Positions 32,896-41,858 of a DNA stretch of 64,000 nt are shown one piece after another. A model generated the notes under the pieces. That model had not been told where the DNA came from. It saw only the letters and a list, made by a program, of their open reading frames with translations, and made no database searches. This DNA is from Rhipidocladum racemiflorum (Eukaryota; Streptophyta; Magnoliopsida; Poales; Poaceae): contig CM070579.1 of assembly GCA_036346355.1 (NCBI GenBank), forward strand, positions 6,882,001-6,946,000, read 5' to 3'. A program made the position numbers and the translations under genes. How positions within the stretch are numbered: position 1 is the stretch's first letter; each line of letters starts with the position of its first letter.

Positions 32896-33243
32896 GGTTA
32901 TCACGGTGCCCCGGCGAGGCAAGACGAGTCGCTTGGACGCCAGGCGCCGATTAGGCGACCAAAAATACTAGTAATAAAATTGCATTTGCAGTTGTATCAC
33001 ATATATGTATATAACATATATACCTTGTACGAATGCAAATAAATAGCACAACAAGATGACAATTAAGTAGAGAAGCAAATATGAGTATTAAACAAATAAA
33101 TTGGAACATTATCAATGGCTCAATTTATAGTTTTAGTTTTTCCTAAATCTTCTCTCTTCTTTTTTTCTCCCCTTCTCTTTTTTCATCTCTTTCTACCTTA
33201 TCCTGTCCCTCAGGCAACCTCCCCTTCGGCCCTTCCTCCTCTA

Positions 33244-33295
<52 letters not shown>

Positions 33296-33732
33296 AGACG
33301 ACCTGCTTCTGCCGCCGCAAGGGTTCCCCGCGCCGCGCCTCCTCTCGCCTGGCCCACGAGCGCCACGCCACCACCTCCCGCCGGGCTGGGCCACCTCCGC
33401 CTCGGCCGCCTCACCCCTCGCCGGACCGCGTCCTCCCGCGCCCCTAGATGGGCTCCCACCCTTGGCGGCGCCCTCCTCCCCGCGCCCCCTCCCCTGGCGG
33501 CTCCGCTCCTCCTCCAAGGCTCCTCCCAGCACCGCCCCTCCTCCCCTTGTCTCCCCTCTGCCGACACAACCTCCCTCCACCAGGCGACCGCCCGACGTGC
33601 TCCCGGCAACGCCTAATTGCCCAGGGCGACGCCTAGAGCGGCCAGGCGACCGCCTTTCCTCCTCCAGGCGCGGCGAGCCACCATGGCGGGGATCGTCGAC
33701 CGACTGGACGCCTAGGCGTCGCCTTGATAACC
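32896..33732. mobile_element. MITE-like element with GGTTATCA(C/A)GG termini
   Basis: Left end GGTTATCACGGTGCC with GACGCCAGGCG following, and right end, on the minus strand, GGTTATCAAGGCGACGCC with TAGGCGTCC, are inverted copies. GGCGACC/GGCGAC words recur at both sides. The body is GC-rich and includes the TC microsatellite. No transposase and no clear target duplication. Confidence 0.6.
33249..33292. repeat. (TC)22 microsatellite
   Basis: An uninterrupted TC dinucleotide run of 44 bp. It is a likely length polymorphism within the MITE-like element. Confidence 0.97.
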
Positions 33733-34127
33733 ATCACTTTGGTCGCATCGCATAAGGCAACACATTTCACAACCTTAAAACCACCAAAAACTAATGCCTC
33801 CAATTTTATTATTTACATCCTTCAGATAGACTCAAATTTACAGTTTTGACAGAAGTAAATAATGGCATGGTAATGCCGGATGAGTTAGCCAAACTAATAA
33901 TAAACTGACACCTGCTGCATACTGCAGTTATAGCACACAAACTGTCGGGTACCCAAGCGTTTCATGATCAAATAAGAAAACACAAACACAAAAGGTAAAT
34001 CCAGTTAGTTTCTGTTCCTAATTGTCAAATCAAGTATATGATCTAACCAAATTTCAGCTGGGAGATGGAACTATCCAAGAGGTTGACAATAGCATAACAC
34101 GATTGTAATACATTCAGCAAGGCTCTA

Positions 34128-34152
34128 CCCCCCCCCCCCCCGGCGCGCGCGC
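34128..34152. repeat. C14 run followed by alternating CG tract
   Basis: Fourteen C residues followed by GGCGCGCGCGCGG. Homopolymer and alternating purine-pyrimidine DNA of this kind can adopt non-B structure; the length may also be a sequencing uncertainty. Confidence 0.85.
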
Positions 34153-34488
34153 GGAAATCCGCACCAACCCTGTAGTCTACAAAAACATATTTTGGTCGCT
34201 ACAAGGAGGAGACCCGATGTTTGCAGCGCAGTTACGGAAACAAGAAACAGATTGAACGGGGCCATCCTAGAGAAAGAGAGGGGGCGAGGGAGGGCAAGAA
34301 CCAGGCAAGAAAGGTCGCTGGAGGACCAGCTTGTCGCCGGTGGAGAGAACGGCAACTAGTTGGAGTGGAGGGGAGCAAGTGGCCCGTCTAGGGGAAGGAA
34401 GGGGAGGAGAAGAGGAATTTTTGTTGGTTTGCTGGTTGCCATTAGGAGAGATTGTAATGGCTAATAGGCTTTAGTGACGAGCCCAAGC

Positions 34489-35123
34489 TAGGCCTGCCAA
34501 AGTGCCAATGGCCCGAGCATGCCAGGACTTAAAAGGGCCGAGCTCTTTGATAAGCTGGCATCAGGCCATTATTATGAAATAGTCGCACTTTAAAAGGGTA
34601 GGGTAGGGTTGGGTTTGGCTCTGAATGCACTGGGTTGGATTCAGGTCAATATAATAGGCCTAGACTGCAAAGCCGCAAAAGCATGAAGGGGCTCACCGAA
34701 GGGCATCGTCGATCCAGGCGACGACATGATTGATGGTTCCTACTGGAGCCAACGAAGTGATATCGGCGGCGGCGACTTGAACATCGCCGGCGAGGTGGAG
34801 GCCCAATGGTGTTGGCGTCGAATGGCATCTGGGGAGCAAATCAGAAGCGACGACGATGAGAACCAATCACCAGGGAGTGAGGTGACGAAGGCTTCATATC
34901 AGTCAAATCACATAACTGCAGTGACAGTTGAGTTCGTCGAGACAAGGAAACCCTTCTTGTATCCTTGCCGCCAAAGGCTCAAACACAAATAAGACATGCT
35001 ATTGGGCTGGGCTGGGGTAAAATTGCTAAATAATCTAGTGAGTTTGGATCGAGTTGGGCTATGTGCTGGAATATTTGGTATTAGGTAGGGTAAGAACGGG
35101 GCCTTGGCCCATTACCAGGCCTA
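34489..35123. mobile_element. hAT-like MITE with TAGGCCTG termini
   Basis: Left end TAGGCCTGCCAAAGTGCC and right end, on the minus strand, TAGGCCTGGTAATGGGCC. GGGCC/GGCCC words cluster near both ends. The 8-bp flanks match at only 5 positions, so the duplication is decayed or absent. A short frame inside (34726-34992) has no recognised product. Confidence 0.55.
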
Positions 35124-35289
35124 CCCAAAACACACTGGGCGGGGCCGTGAAGCTTTTGCTTTTCAGCGCATCTCTTCTGTCTGCAACTCTGCAGTGCTGT
35201 TGAGAATGTAATCGCGTGGGATTTCAGCTAATTCAAAAATAAAATCAATAGCAGAAAACTAGCTCAAATATTCGATGAACACACAGGAG

Positions 35290-35820
35290 TAGTGTCAAGG
35301 GCACCCGTGCCCAAGGTTGCAGGTCCACGGCTACGGAGTTCGTAGCCTGAACTGGTAGAGGCGCCAAGAGCTTTCCTTGAGTGCGCAATGGTGAAGGGGA
35401 GAGATTAAGAGAGGAAGGGGGATTAGGAAAATGGATTGTTATTCCTCCCCCTAATGAGTGCTGGATACATCCATTATATAGGCACTTGGCCTGCTAATTA
35501 AAAGGAAACCAACTCCCTAAAATCCCTTGATTTTAGCCTTCCCTGCATGCTTACTTATTAAAAGGAAACCAACTCCCTAAAATCCTTGATTCTAGCCTTC
35601 CCTGCATGCTTACTTATTAAAAGGAAACAAACTCTCTAAATCCCCTGATTCTAGCCTTCCCTGCATGCTGCTCCGCATGCTCTGCTCCCTGAATTGCAAC
35701 CTAGCCGCTGGCTGCTGAGGTTGCGCCCCCTTCTGGCGCGCCAGCCGTGTTTCTGACGGCGTCGCGTGCGCGGGGGCGCCGCTGATAATGCCGTCCCCAT
35801 ATGATAAGTAGATACAGGTA
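35290..35820 (-). repeat. LTR-like promoter segment with 60-bp tandem repeats
   Basis: Three copies of a unit with AAAAGGAAAC(C/A)AACTC and TAGCCTTCCCTGCATGCT lie at about 35493, 35557 and 35616. Just beside them on the minus strand is TATATAATGG (35480-35471) followed by a C-rich leader. This order resembles a Copia LTR on the minus strand, but no definite ends or target duplication were found. Confidence 0.4.
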
Positions 35821-35824
35821 TGAA

Positions 35825-37095
35825 TGTCGTGTTCCATATCTCGATTTCAGCATATAGAAGGCGGCAAGTAGATATTGATACAAATCAACCCACAAAAAAA
35901 TAAAGAATCTGGACTCTAGAGCCTGGCTTACATACGTTGAGAAGGGGATTGTGTTTAGGGTTACATGTATCGGGAAAGTATTGGAGAAGTATCGGATTTT
36001 TTCTTTTTCTGAAAAATCAGAAATAACGGATACTTGCAGGCCGATACAGATAAGCCAGGTTTCCCAGGTATCGGTGCAACATAGCCCAACGGTGGCGACC
36101 GGCCCGAACGCAGTGGTGTGGGAGTAGGAGCACTCGAGGCGTGTGCAGGGCACCAAAGAGTGCGGTCCCCTCGATGAGCTCGCTGACGGTCTTAGCGTAG
36201 CTCACGCGCAGCCACCATAGTGCCCGCTGGTACAGCGCCGCCAGCCACCGCACCCGCAGCCGCCACAGCGCCCCAAAGAACTTCCGTCTCCCTTCACCAC
36301 CACCGCCATCCTCTTCCTCCGCCTGCCGCTCGCCGCCGCATGCGGAACAGCATGGCCCTCCTCGCTACCTCTGACGTCCACCATATCAACTTACTAGCTT
36401 AGCTAGCTAGTAATATAGAGAGTAGAGACTCGATTTCTCTCATTTGTTTCTCTTTCTTTCCGCTGTGGGCTGGCTTTCGGCGTCATTGCTTACAAGTTGC
36501 AAGTAAGGTGGAACTGCAAGCACTAATTATAGTACTTTGCAGGGGAGAACTGCAAGTAAGTTGCAAGTAAGTTAGGCTGGAGCTTACCCTCCGTCGCGGC
36601 GCCGGAACCCCCCCGGTTCGCCTCAGTGGCTGTCTTCTCGAATCGAGGAAGAACAAGAACAGAGGACGAACTCAGCAATAGGGGAAGAACCGAAGAAGAT
36701 AAGCTATTTTTGTGCCTTTTCCGTATCCACTAGACCTAAGTTCGGTCTCATATCCATCCCACTGCCCACACCGAATCAAAAGAAGCAGAGCACACAAAAA
36801 TGGGGGCATTTCGTGTACCTGTAGCCAATTCGTGGGGGCAAGGAGAAGCCCTAGGCAGCGGGCGCGCGACGAGAAGGCCGTGGGCGTGCGCGCACAGCGC
36901 GGGGACCGGCGGAGAAGCCTGGCGTCGGCGCGTCGGGCCGGGCGGCGGCGACGAGGAGGAGGGGACGAGGTGGTCGGGCGTCGGCAGTGCGTCGGGCGGG
37001 GCAGCCGGGATTCGGGAGTCGCCAAATCTAGTGTTTGTGCCTTCTGGAGGAGGGACATCGAAAGAGGAACAGAATATCAAGGGGCTGTTTGCTAC
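35825..37095. other. Intergenic with anonymous GC-rich frames
   Basis: Minus-strand peptide pieces such as ALYQRALWWLRVSYAKTVSE (36230-36170) occur with stops nearby. They may belong to a decayed gene or element that I do not recognise. 36590-37090 is GC-rich with open frames on both strands and a possible minus-strand donor near 36585. No product can be named. Confidence 0.35.
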
Positions 37096-37099
37096 TTTG

Positions 37100-37288
37100 G
37101 CCAACTCGCATGAGCCAGAACCAGGGTTTGGTTGCTCGTTGTAAATCTGCATCTATAGTATGTAAGATGGTTGTTTAGTTATTTGTGCTGGTATGAAAAC
37201 CATCTCATTCATTCAAAATAATGAAACAAATGGTACAAGATCATCACATCCTATTCAACCACATCCTATAAACTAAACACACCGTAAA
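37100..37288. mobile_element. Tourist-like MITE (copy 3 of 3)
   Basis: Contains CATCTCATTCATTCAAAATAATG and ATGGTACAAGATCATC, then CATCCTATAAACTAAACACACC, matching the element at 29323-29536 in the same orientation. Confidence 0.65.
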
Positions 37289-37299
37289 AGATTAAAGCT

Positions 37300-37749
37300 G
37301 GCGTCTCGGCGATGGTGCCTTATATTTCATTTTAAATGCTTATAATAATTTATAATTTACTATTATATCATTAATTTAGTAATTTAGGATATACAAATTT
37401 TTCGACATATATCAATATGTTTTTCCATGCCTTTCTATTAGCGTTTAGTGTGGTACCTTTAATTTTACTTTATTACTATGTTTATCTTTTATTTATGTAT
37501 TAATTTTAATTATATAATATTATATTTAGTATATTTATCATAATTTAGCTTAATATTTTGAGCATACTTAATATTTTTATTTTGACACTGTTACTTTGTG
37601 ATCTGTGTACGTTGGTTTTAGTTTACATGGTGATTCTGTACTACTAGCCATCAGGAGTCTTCTATTTTTCTTGAAGGGTACCGTCCTATGGAGTACTTAG
37701 GCTGGAAAAGTTAATCATCTATTACGAGGAGAGGGATCTTTGCCAATCC
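37300..37749. other. AT-rich spacer, nothing recognised
   Basis: Low-complexity AT-rich DNA between MITEs; no gene. Confidence 0.4.
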
Positions 37750-37915
37750 TACAGGGACTGTAACTTAAACAGTCTTCGTAGGTGTGAGCCGTTCGATCGA
37801 GTAACCAAACGGCACATATCGTTCAAAACCGTTGCTACAGTCTTCGGGGGTCGATCTGATCCATCATTTTTCGATTGAACGGCTGGTACGCAACTGTTTA
37901 AATTGCAGTTATATA
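37750..37915. mobile_element. MITE related to 18157-18357, abutted by the retrotransposon
   Basis: Left part CTACAGGGACTGTAACTTAA and right part GCAACTGTTTAAATTGCAGT are roughly inverted. Interior GCCGTTCGATCGAGTAACC is like GCCGTCCGCTTGCTCGATC in the other copy. The chromovirus target duplication TACTA begins at 37916, right at its edge. Confidence 0.5.
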
Positions 37916-38371
37916 TACTATGAAACAACCTCAAATTTCAAAATGAATTTGAATTGATTTGCATTTGGATTTTGGATTTTTGAATTTGGAATTCGAGTTT
38001 GAAATCTCTAACCTCGTTGGGCCGATTTCCCTGCTCCTTGGGCCGCCGGCCTGCTCCCGTCCGGCCCGTCGGCCTGCTCGCGTCCGGCCCGATGGCCTGC
38101 CTCCCCTCGGCTGTTGGCGCTCATGGCTTTGCCGCCGGCCGCTTCTCTCGGCCGGCCCGGCTCAGCGTGGCCGCCGCCTCCGTGTCGCCGCCTCCGTCGC
38201 CCTCGCGTCCGGCCGCTCGCGCCGCTGGCCACGCCGCTTCGCCGCCGCCCGTGCAGCGTGGTCGCCCGACCGGCCTCGCCGCCTTGCCGCTCCTCTCGAT
38301 CATGGGCGCTGTCTCGCTGGCCTCTGGCCGCGCCGCGCGTCGCCGCCGTCTCCGCTGGCCTCCCGCTCGCC

Positions 38372-38378
38372 TATAAAA
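38372..38378 (+). promoter_or_regulatory. TATA box of 5' LTR
   Basis: TATAAAA in the context CGCCTATAAAAGCCGCCC; the same sequence occurs at 46886-46892 in the 3' LTR. It marks the probable start of retrotransposon transcription about 30 bp downstream. Confidence 0.7.
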
Positions 38379-40536
38379 GCCGCCCGACCTCACCTCTCCA
38401 ACTCAGACCGCTCTCTCCGTCGTGGTGAGCTCTCCTTTCCCTCCTCGCCTTCGCCCTCTCCGGCGGCCAGCCGCCAAATCAGCGCTGGCCGCTTCTCGCT
38501 CGCCTCGCTCGCCTGTTCTAACCCTCTCACCCGTGCCCTCGACGGTGGCCCCGTCGTCGCCTCTCTCCCTTCCTCGCCTGCGTGGCCCCCGCCGTCGGCT
38601 CCCCTCTCCCTTCCCACGCGTGGCCCGCTTAACAGCCGTCTTTGGGCGGTCGGCCACCAGCGTCGCCGCGCTTGCATGAAGCGTGTTGATTAGCCTGGCC
38701 GGTCGGCCCGTTCCCATGGGAGCGATAAAAGCGGTTTTTCGGATTTTTAATTAATAAATTAATTCAAAATTCGCTTTAATTCCTAAAATAGCCCGAGAAA
38801 ATCCGAAAAATCCCTAAAATCCTGAGCCCCACCAAATACTTTTCCGAACCGCTTCGATCCTCGAGTCCAAAAATGCTGTCCGCTCCCAACCAAGCTCCAA
38901 AACTCCCAAATCCCGCTTTGCCCTCCGTTCCCTTAGGCTCGATTCCAGGTTTCCGCTTCGATTCCCCGCTTTTCTTTTGATTATTGTTTTGTCGTTTATT
39001 TATGTTGGTTGTCTTTTAGCGTTAGATTCGACCGCTGAGACGCCCGATGGAGCCGAGCCGTCCCCTGGAGTCGGAGCAGCTTCCTCGAGCAGACGTCGGA
39101 CCAGACGAGCGCCTTGACGACTACTTCCTCGACGACTCATCCGATCCAGCTGCCGCGCAAGGCAAGCCGTACACCTTTGATCATATCGATCCTATCATGC
39201 CATGCTATAGTAGTAATTATTTTATATCGCATTATTTTACTGTATTTGAATTAATGAAATCCGGTATTTTAGAATGACATGATAATTAGGTAACACCGAA
39301 TTGCTCATGGAACCTCCTTGAAATAATTGAAACCCTATTAATCCTTTGGAACCCTAGTTAATTGCTTATTGCCATGAATAGGTTAGATAATACTATTAGG
39401 TTAGTTCAAAACCTGGATTTTAAAGAAAATGCTGCCGAATCTCCGATTCGGATCGTTTGTAAAAGTGCTGCAGTCAGGGGGACAGTATCGGATTAATCCC
39501 GGAGTGGATGAGATTCCGATCCCCGGCTGGTGATTAATGCCTTGTTTGGTCTGGTGGCCGGTACTGCGAGTACCGGAATAGGTTTGTGAATGAAGGCTTG
39601 GTCTTTGGCAAAAGTATAAGGTTAATAATCCACTTGAGCAAAGTAAATAACTTAGTTTCCGCTCAACCACAGGTCGGACTGGTCAGTGACCCGTATCCGA
39701 CACGGCTCATTAAGTTAATCATTCCTGAGATAATAATTGGACTGTCTTGGTGGCTACCATTCTCCGGAGAGAATGGGGACCGGGCCTTCCCGGCAGGGAA
39801 ATGGACCGGAGGGGTGGAACGGGAAGGGTCCAAAGTGACATTCTTGGTTCTCACAACGGTAGACGCTAATGGGGACCCTGAGTCCAAGGTAGCGGTACTA
39901 TCGGTAAACAACTAAAGGACAGGAATGATTAAACGAAATGCCGTGATAGTCTAAACTGGGCCACATGCATTTAAGTTGCATGAAAACTCGAGATTGGCAT
40001 AAAGGTTATAGATATCTTGTGGGTAAAGCTGAGCCGCTCTGCAGAGTTAATCTTAATTGTAATCGGTTACGCCGTACTTCCGGTTAATGAAGTTAAGTTG
40101 GAATCGGGGTTGATACCCGTAACTAAGCTCAAGTTACTGTTTTGATATTTGTGAATGGATTGGTTAAGTGTTGTTGAATCTTGTGAATTTCAAATTACTT
40201 AGTTATTGATTTGTGCTTCAAATGTAAAATGAGTTGTGAAATAAAACTGCATCCAGATACTAAACCCTACTGCCATCCCTTGATCACCCTTACATATAGT
40301 ATTCAGTGGTTCCGTACGACTTGTTGAGTACTCCCGTACTCACCCTTGCAAACCCCCGCCCTTTCAGAGTTTGAAGAAGCTGGAGCCTACCAGGAGGTCG
40401 TAGATGGCGATTTAGTCTGGTTTTAGGTCTTTGTCTTCGCTCAGGCCCTGCCTGTGGTTTTCCTTCTTTTGGTAATGTAAGTCTAGAAGCTTGGATGCTT
40501 CCCTTGTAAAATCCGGTCGTTAGGCCGGCTATATTG

Positions 40537-40542
40537 AATAAA
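40537..40542 (+). promoter_or_regulatory. Poly(A) signal in 5' LTR (equivalent 49078-49083 in 3' LTR)
   Basis: AATAAA within GCTATATTGAATAAAAAGTG, identical in both LTRs, about 115 bp before the LTR end. Confidence 0.5.
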
Positions 40543-40656
40543 AAGTGTTGAATTGGCTTTTGGCCAGGTAATTTTACTCTTGTTTTACAACAGTTAGTCT
40601 TCCTGGGTAACTGTTGTGAGTTTCGCACTGCCCCTAAAAAGGCGGTTCGTCACAAG

Positions 40657-40674
40657 TGGTATCAGAGCCAGGTT
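40657..40674 (+). other. Primer-binding site for initiator tRNA-Met
   Basis: TGGTATCAGAGCCAGGTT begins 2 bp after the LTR end and is complementary to the 3' end of plant initiator tRNA-Met, the usual primer of plant LTR retrotransposons. Confidence 0.95.
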
Positions 40675-40756
40675 TGACCGTAGACTGAGACCTAAGTTGG
40701 CTTAAGGAGTCTTTTTCGAAAGATTATTTCAAACTACAAAATGAGTTTCGAAAACT

Positions 40757-40891
40757 GTAAGTATTATTCTTATAATCCTGTTTCTCTCCTCTCTCTGTTC
40801 CCACCTTTTCCTTAAGATTCACTTCTCTCCTTTAAAACTCACTTAAAACCTTTCCGCCATCTGACTTGAAAAAGTTTTCTCGTTTTGGCAG
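40757..40891 (+). promoter_or_regulatory. Putative leader intron before the extra ORF
   Basis: A strong donor, AACT followed by GTAAGTATT, at 40757 and an acceptor TTTTGGCAG ending at 40891 would remove 135 bp and place the extra ORF's ATG at the very start of the next exon. A short upstream frame starting ATGAGTTTCG (40741) would otherwise precede it. This is predicted from consensus only. Confidence 0.5.
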
Positions 40892-41539
40892 ATGGTTCAG
40901 CATGATTATCTGTTCCCCGAAGCTTTCGGGGGATGGGCTGAGTTACTGTGGAGGATGCTTCAGCATGTTGGTGCAGGCCAGAATGAAGCCCCAGTTTTCC
41001 ACACAGAAGAACTCTTCCAGGGTGCCGTTCGTTACGAATGGAAAGCCTGGGTTGATCTTAATCCTCTGCAGGACAATCTCGATATTCCACGCCGCTTCCA
41101 AGGATTCCGCGTCTCCGAGTCAGACGCTATCCAGGACTCTGCCCGTCGGGCAGTGAAGCACCTGCGTCGTCTCTTCGATGCTGAGTTTGACGGCAGTCGA
41201 TTCCAGCTCATCCCTATGAGAGGGGATGCCCCCGGCACAGTGATCATCACCGTCCCGGATGACGATACAGACCCGCGTGTCGACCAAGCTTGTCCGATGG
41301 TGAACAAGGACTACTCATACCGCCTTCTCCGCGAGCGAGATGATCTGCAGCGACAGTTGGGCAATGCTTGGATGGAGATCGACGAGCTTCGCGAGGAGAT
41401 AGACCAGCTGCAGCCCCAGTACGAGCCCGGAGAGGAGATGTCCGTGGATGGTCCATCGGAGGTGGTGGACGCATCCATGGCGGAAGATGTGGAAGAAGAC
41501 CCGGAGGAGCGCATCATCTACATCTCCGACGACGATTGA
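40892..41539 (+). CDS. Extra ORF upstream of gag (unknown function)
   Basis: A complete 215-codon frame on the sense strand between the primer site and gag, in a place where chromoviruses normally have only leader. I do not recognise the family. Residues 1-120 look globular and aromatic-rich (FGGWAELLWRMLQHVG near residue 12; YEWKAWVDLNP near 48). Residues about 142-174 form a likely coiled coil (RERDDLQRQLGNAWMEIDEL), and the last 40 residues are strongly acidic, ending ISDDD. The frame is undamaged although the polymerase in the same element is broken. The predicted leader intron ends exactly at its ATG. It could be an accessory or regulatory protein, or an acquired host fragment. A translated search against grass transposons would decide. 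Confidence 0.75.
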   Translation: MVQHDYLFPEAFGGWAELLWRMLQHVGAGQNEAPVFHTEELFQGAVRYEWKAWVDLNPLQDNLDIPRRFQGFRVSESDAIQDSARRAVKHLRRLFDAEFDGSRFQLIPMRGDAPGTVIITVPDDDTDPRVDQACPMVNKDYSYRLLRERDDLQRQLGNAWMEIDELREEIDQLQPQYEPGEEMSVDGPSEVVDASMAEDVEEDPEERIIYISDDD

Positions 41540-41858
41540 AGATTCCAGTCTTAGAATAGGGCGTTAGTCCTAGAAGTTGGCTTTACCCTTTTGGAGTAGT
41601 CTTTTGTAATGTAAAATAGGTTGTTTCTTACCTTAGTATGACGGTATTGTAAACAATCTATGTATCAGTAAAACTAAGTTTCCTATCTCTGTATGTTGTT
41701 TGCTCTATTATCCTTATATCTTCGGCCCAATTCCACTAATTCTTTCCCATTTCGTCTCGCCTCTCATCTATTCTATCTCTCTCTACCCCATGTCTAAATC
41801 TTACTTATCTTCTGCTTCACCCCAAAACCCTGCAGCAAGACCTTAAGAGTTAGTCAGA
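41540..41858 (+). other. Spacer between extra ORF and gag with acceptor-like site
   Basis: The last part (about 41690-41830) is pyrimidine-rich and ends AACCCTGCAG at 41835, 24 bp before the gag ATG. It looks like a branch/acceptor region, so gag may be reached by splicing from the donor at 40757. Confidence 0.45.

Larger units (their letters stand above)
32644..34480 (-). other. Upstream region of the HAL3-type gene
   Basis: This region probably contains a 5' UTR intron carrying a MITE (32896-33732) and, near 34280-34400, C-rich minus-strand sequence that looks like a transcribed leader of a plant gene (CTCTCTTTCTCTAGGATGG). Exact start and leader exon cannot be set from sequence alone. Confidence 0.4.
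37921..40654 (+). repeat. 5' LTR of the chromovirus (2734 bp)
   Basis: Starts TGAAACAACC and ends TTCGTCACA. A TATA box is at 38372 and AATAAA at 40537. It is 31 bp shorter than the 3' LTR. Long frames within the LTR (for example at 37959 and 39047) recur at equivalent places in the other LTR and reflect shared composition, although the stretch around 39100-39170 stays open in both. Confidence 0.95.

Noticed and set aside
33143..33609. Long minus-strand frames rich in Arg-Glu repeats
   Set aside because: They are translations of the TC microsatellite and adjoining GC-rich MITE sequence; no conserved domain and no gene-like start.
37959..38717. Long overlapping frames on both strands in the GC-rich part of the 5' LTR (and 46469-47054 in the 3' LTR)
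   Set aside because: The frames are open in several phases at once because of GC-rich composition, and the two LTRs differ here by frame-disrupting indels, so selection for a protein is unlikely.
40657..40674. tRNA-Met gene
   Set aside because: Only 18 bp complementary to the tRNA 3' end are present, directly after the LTR; this is the primer-binding site.
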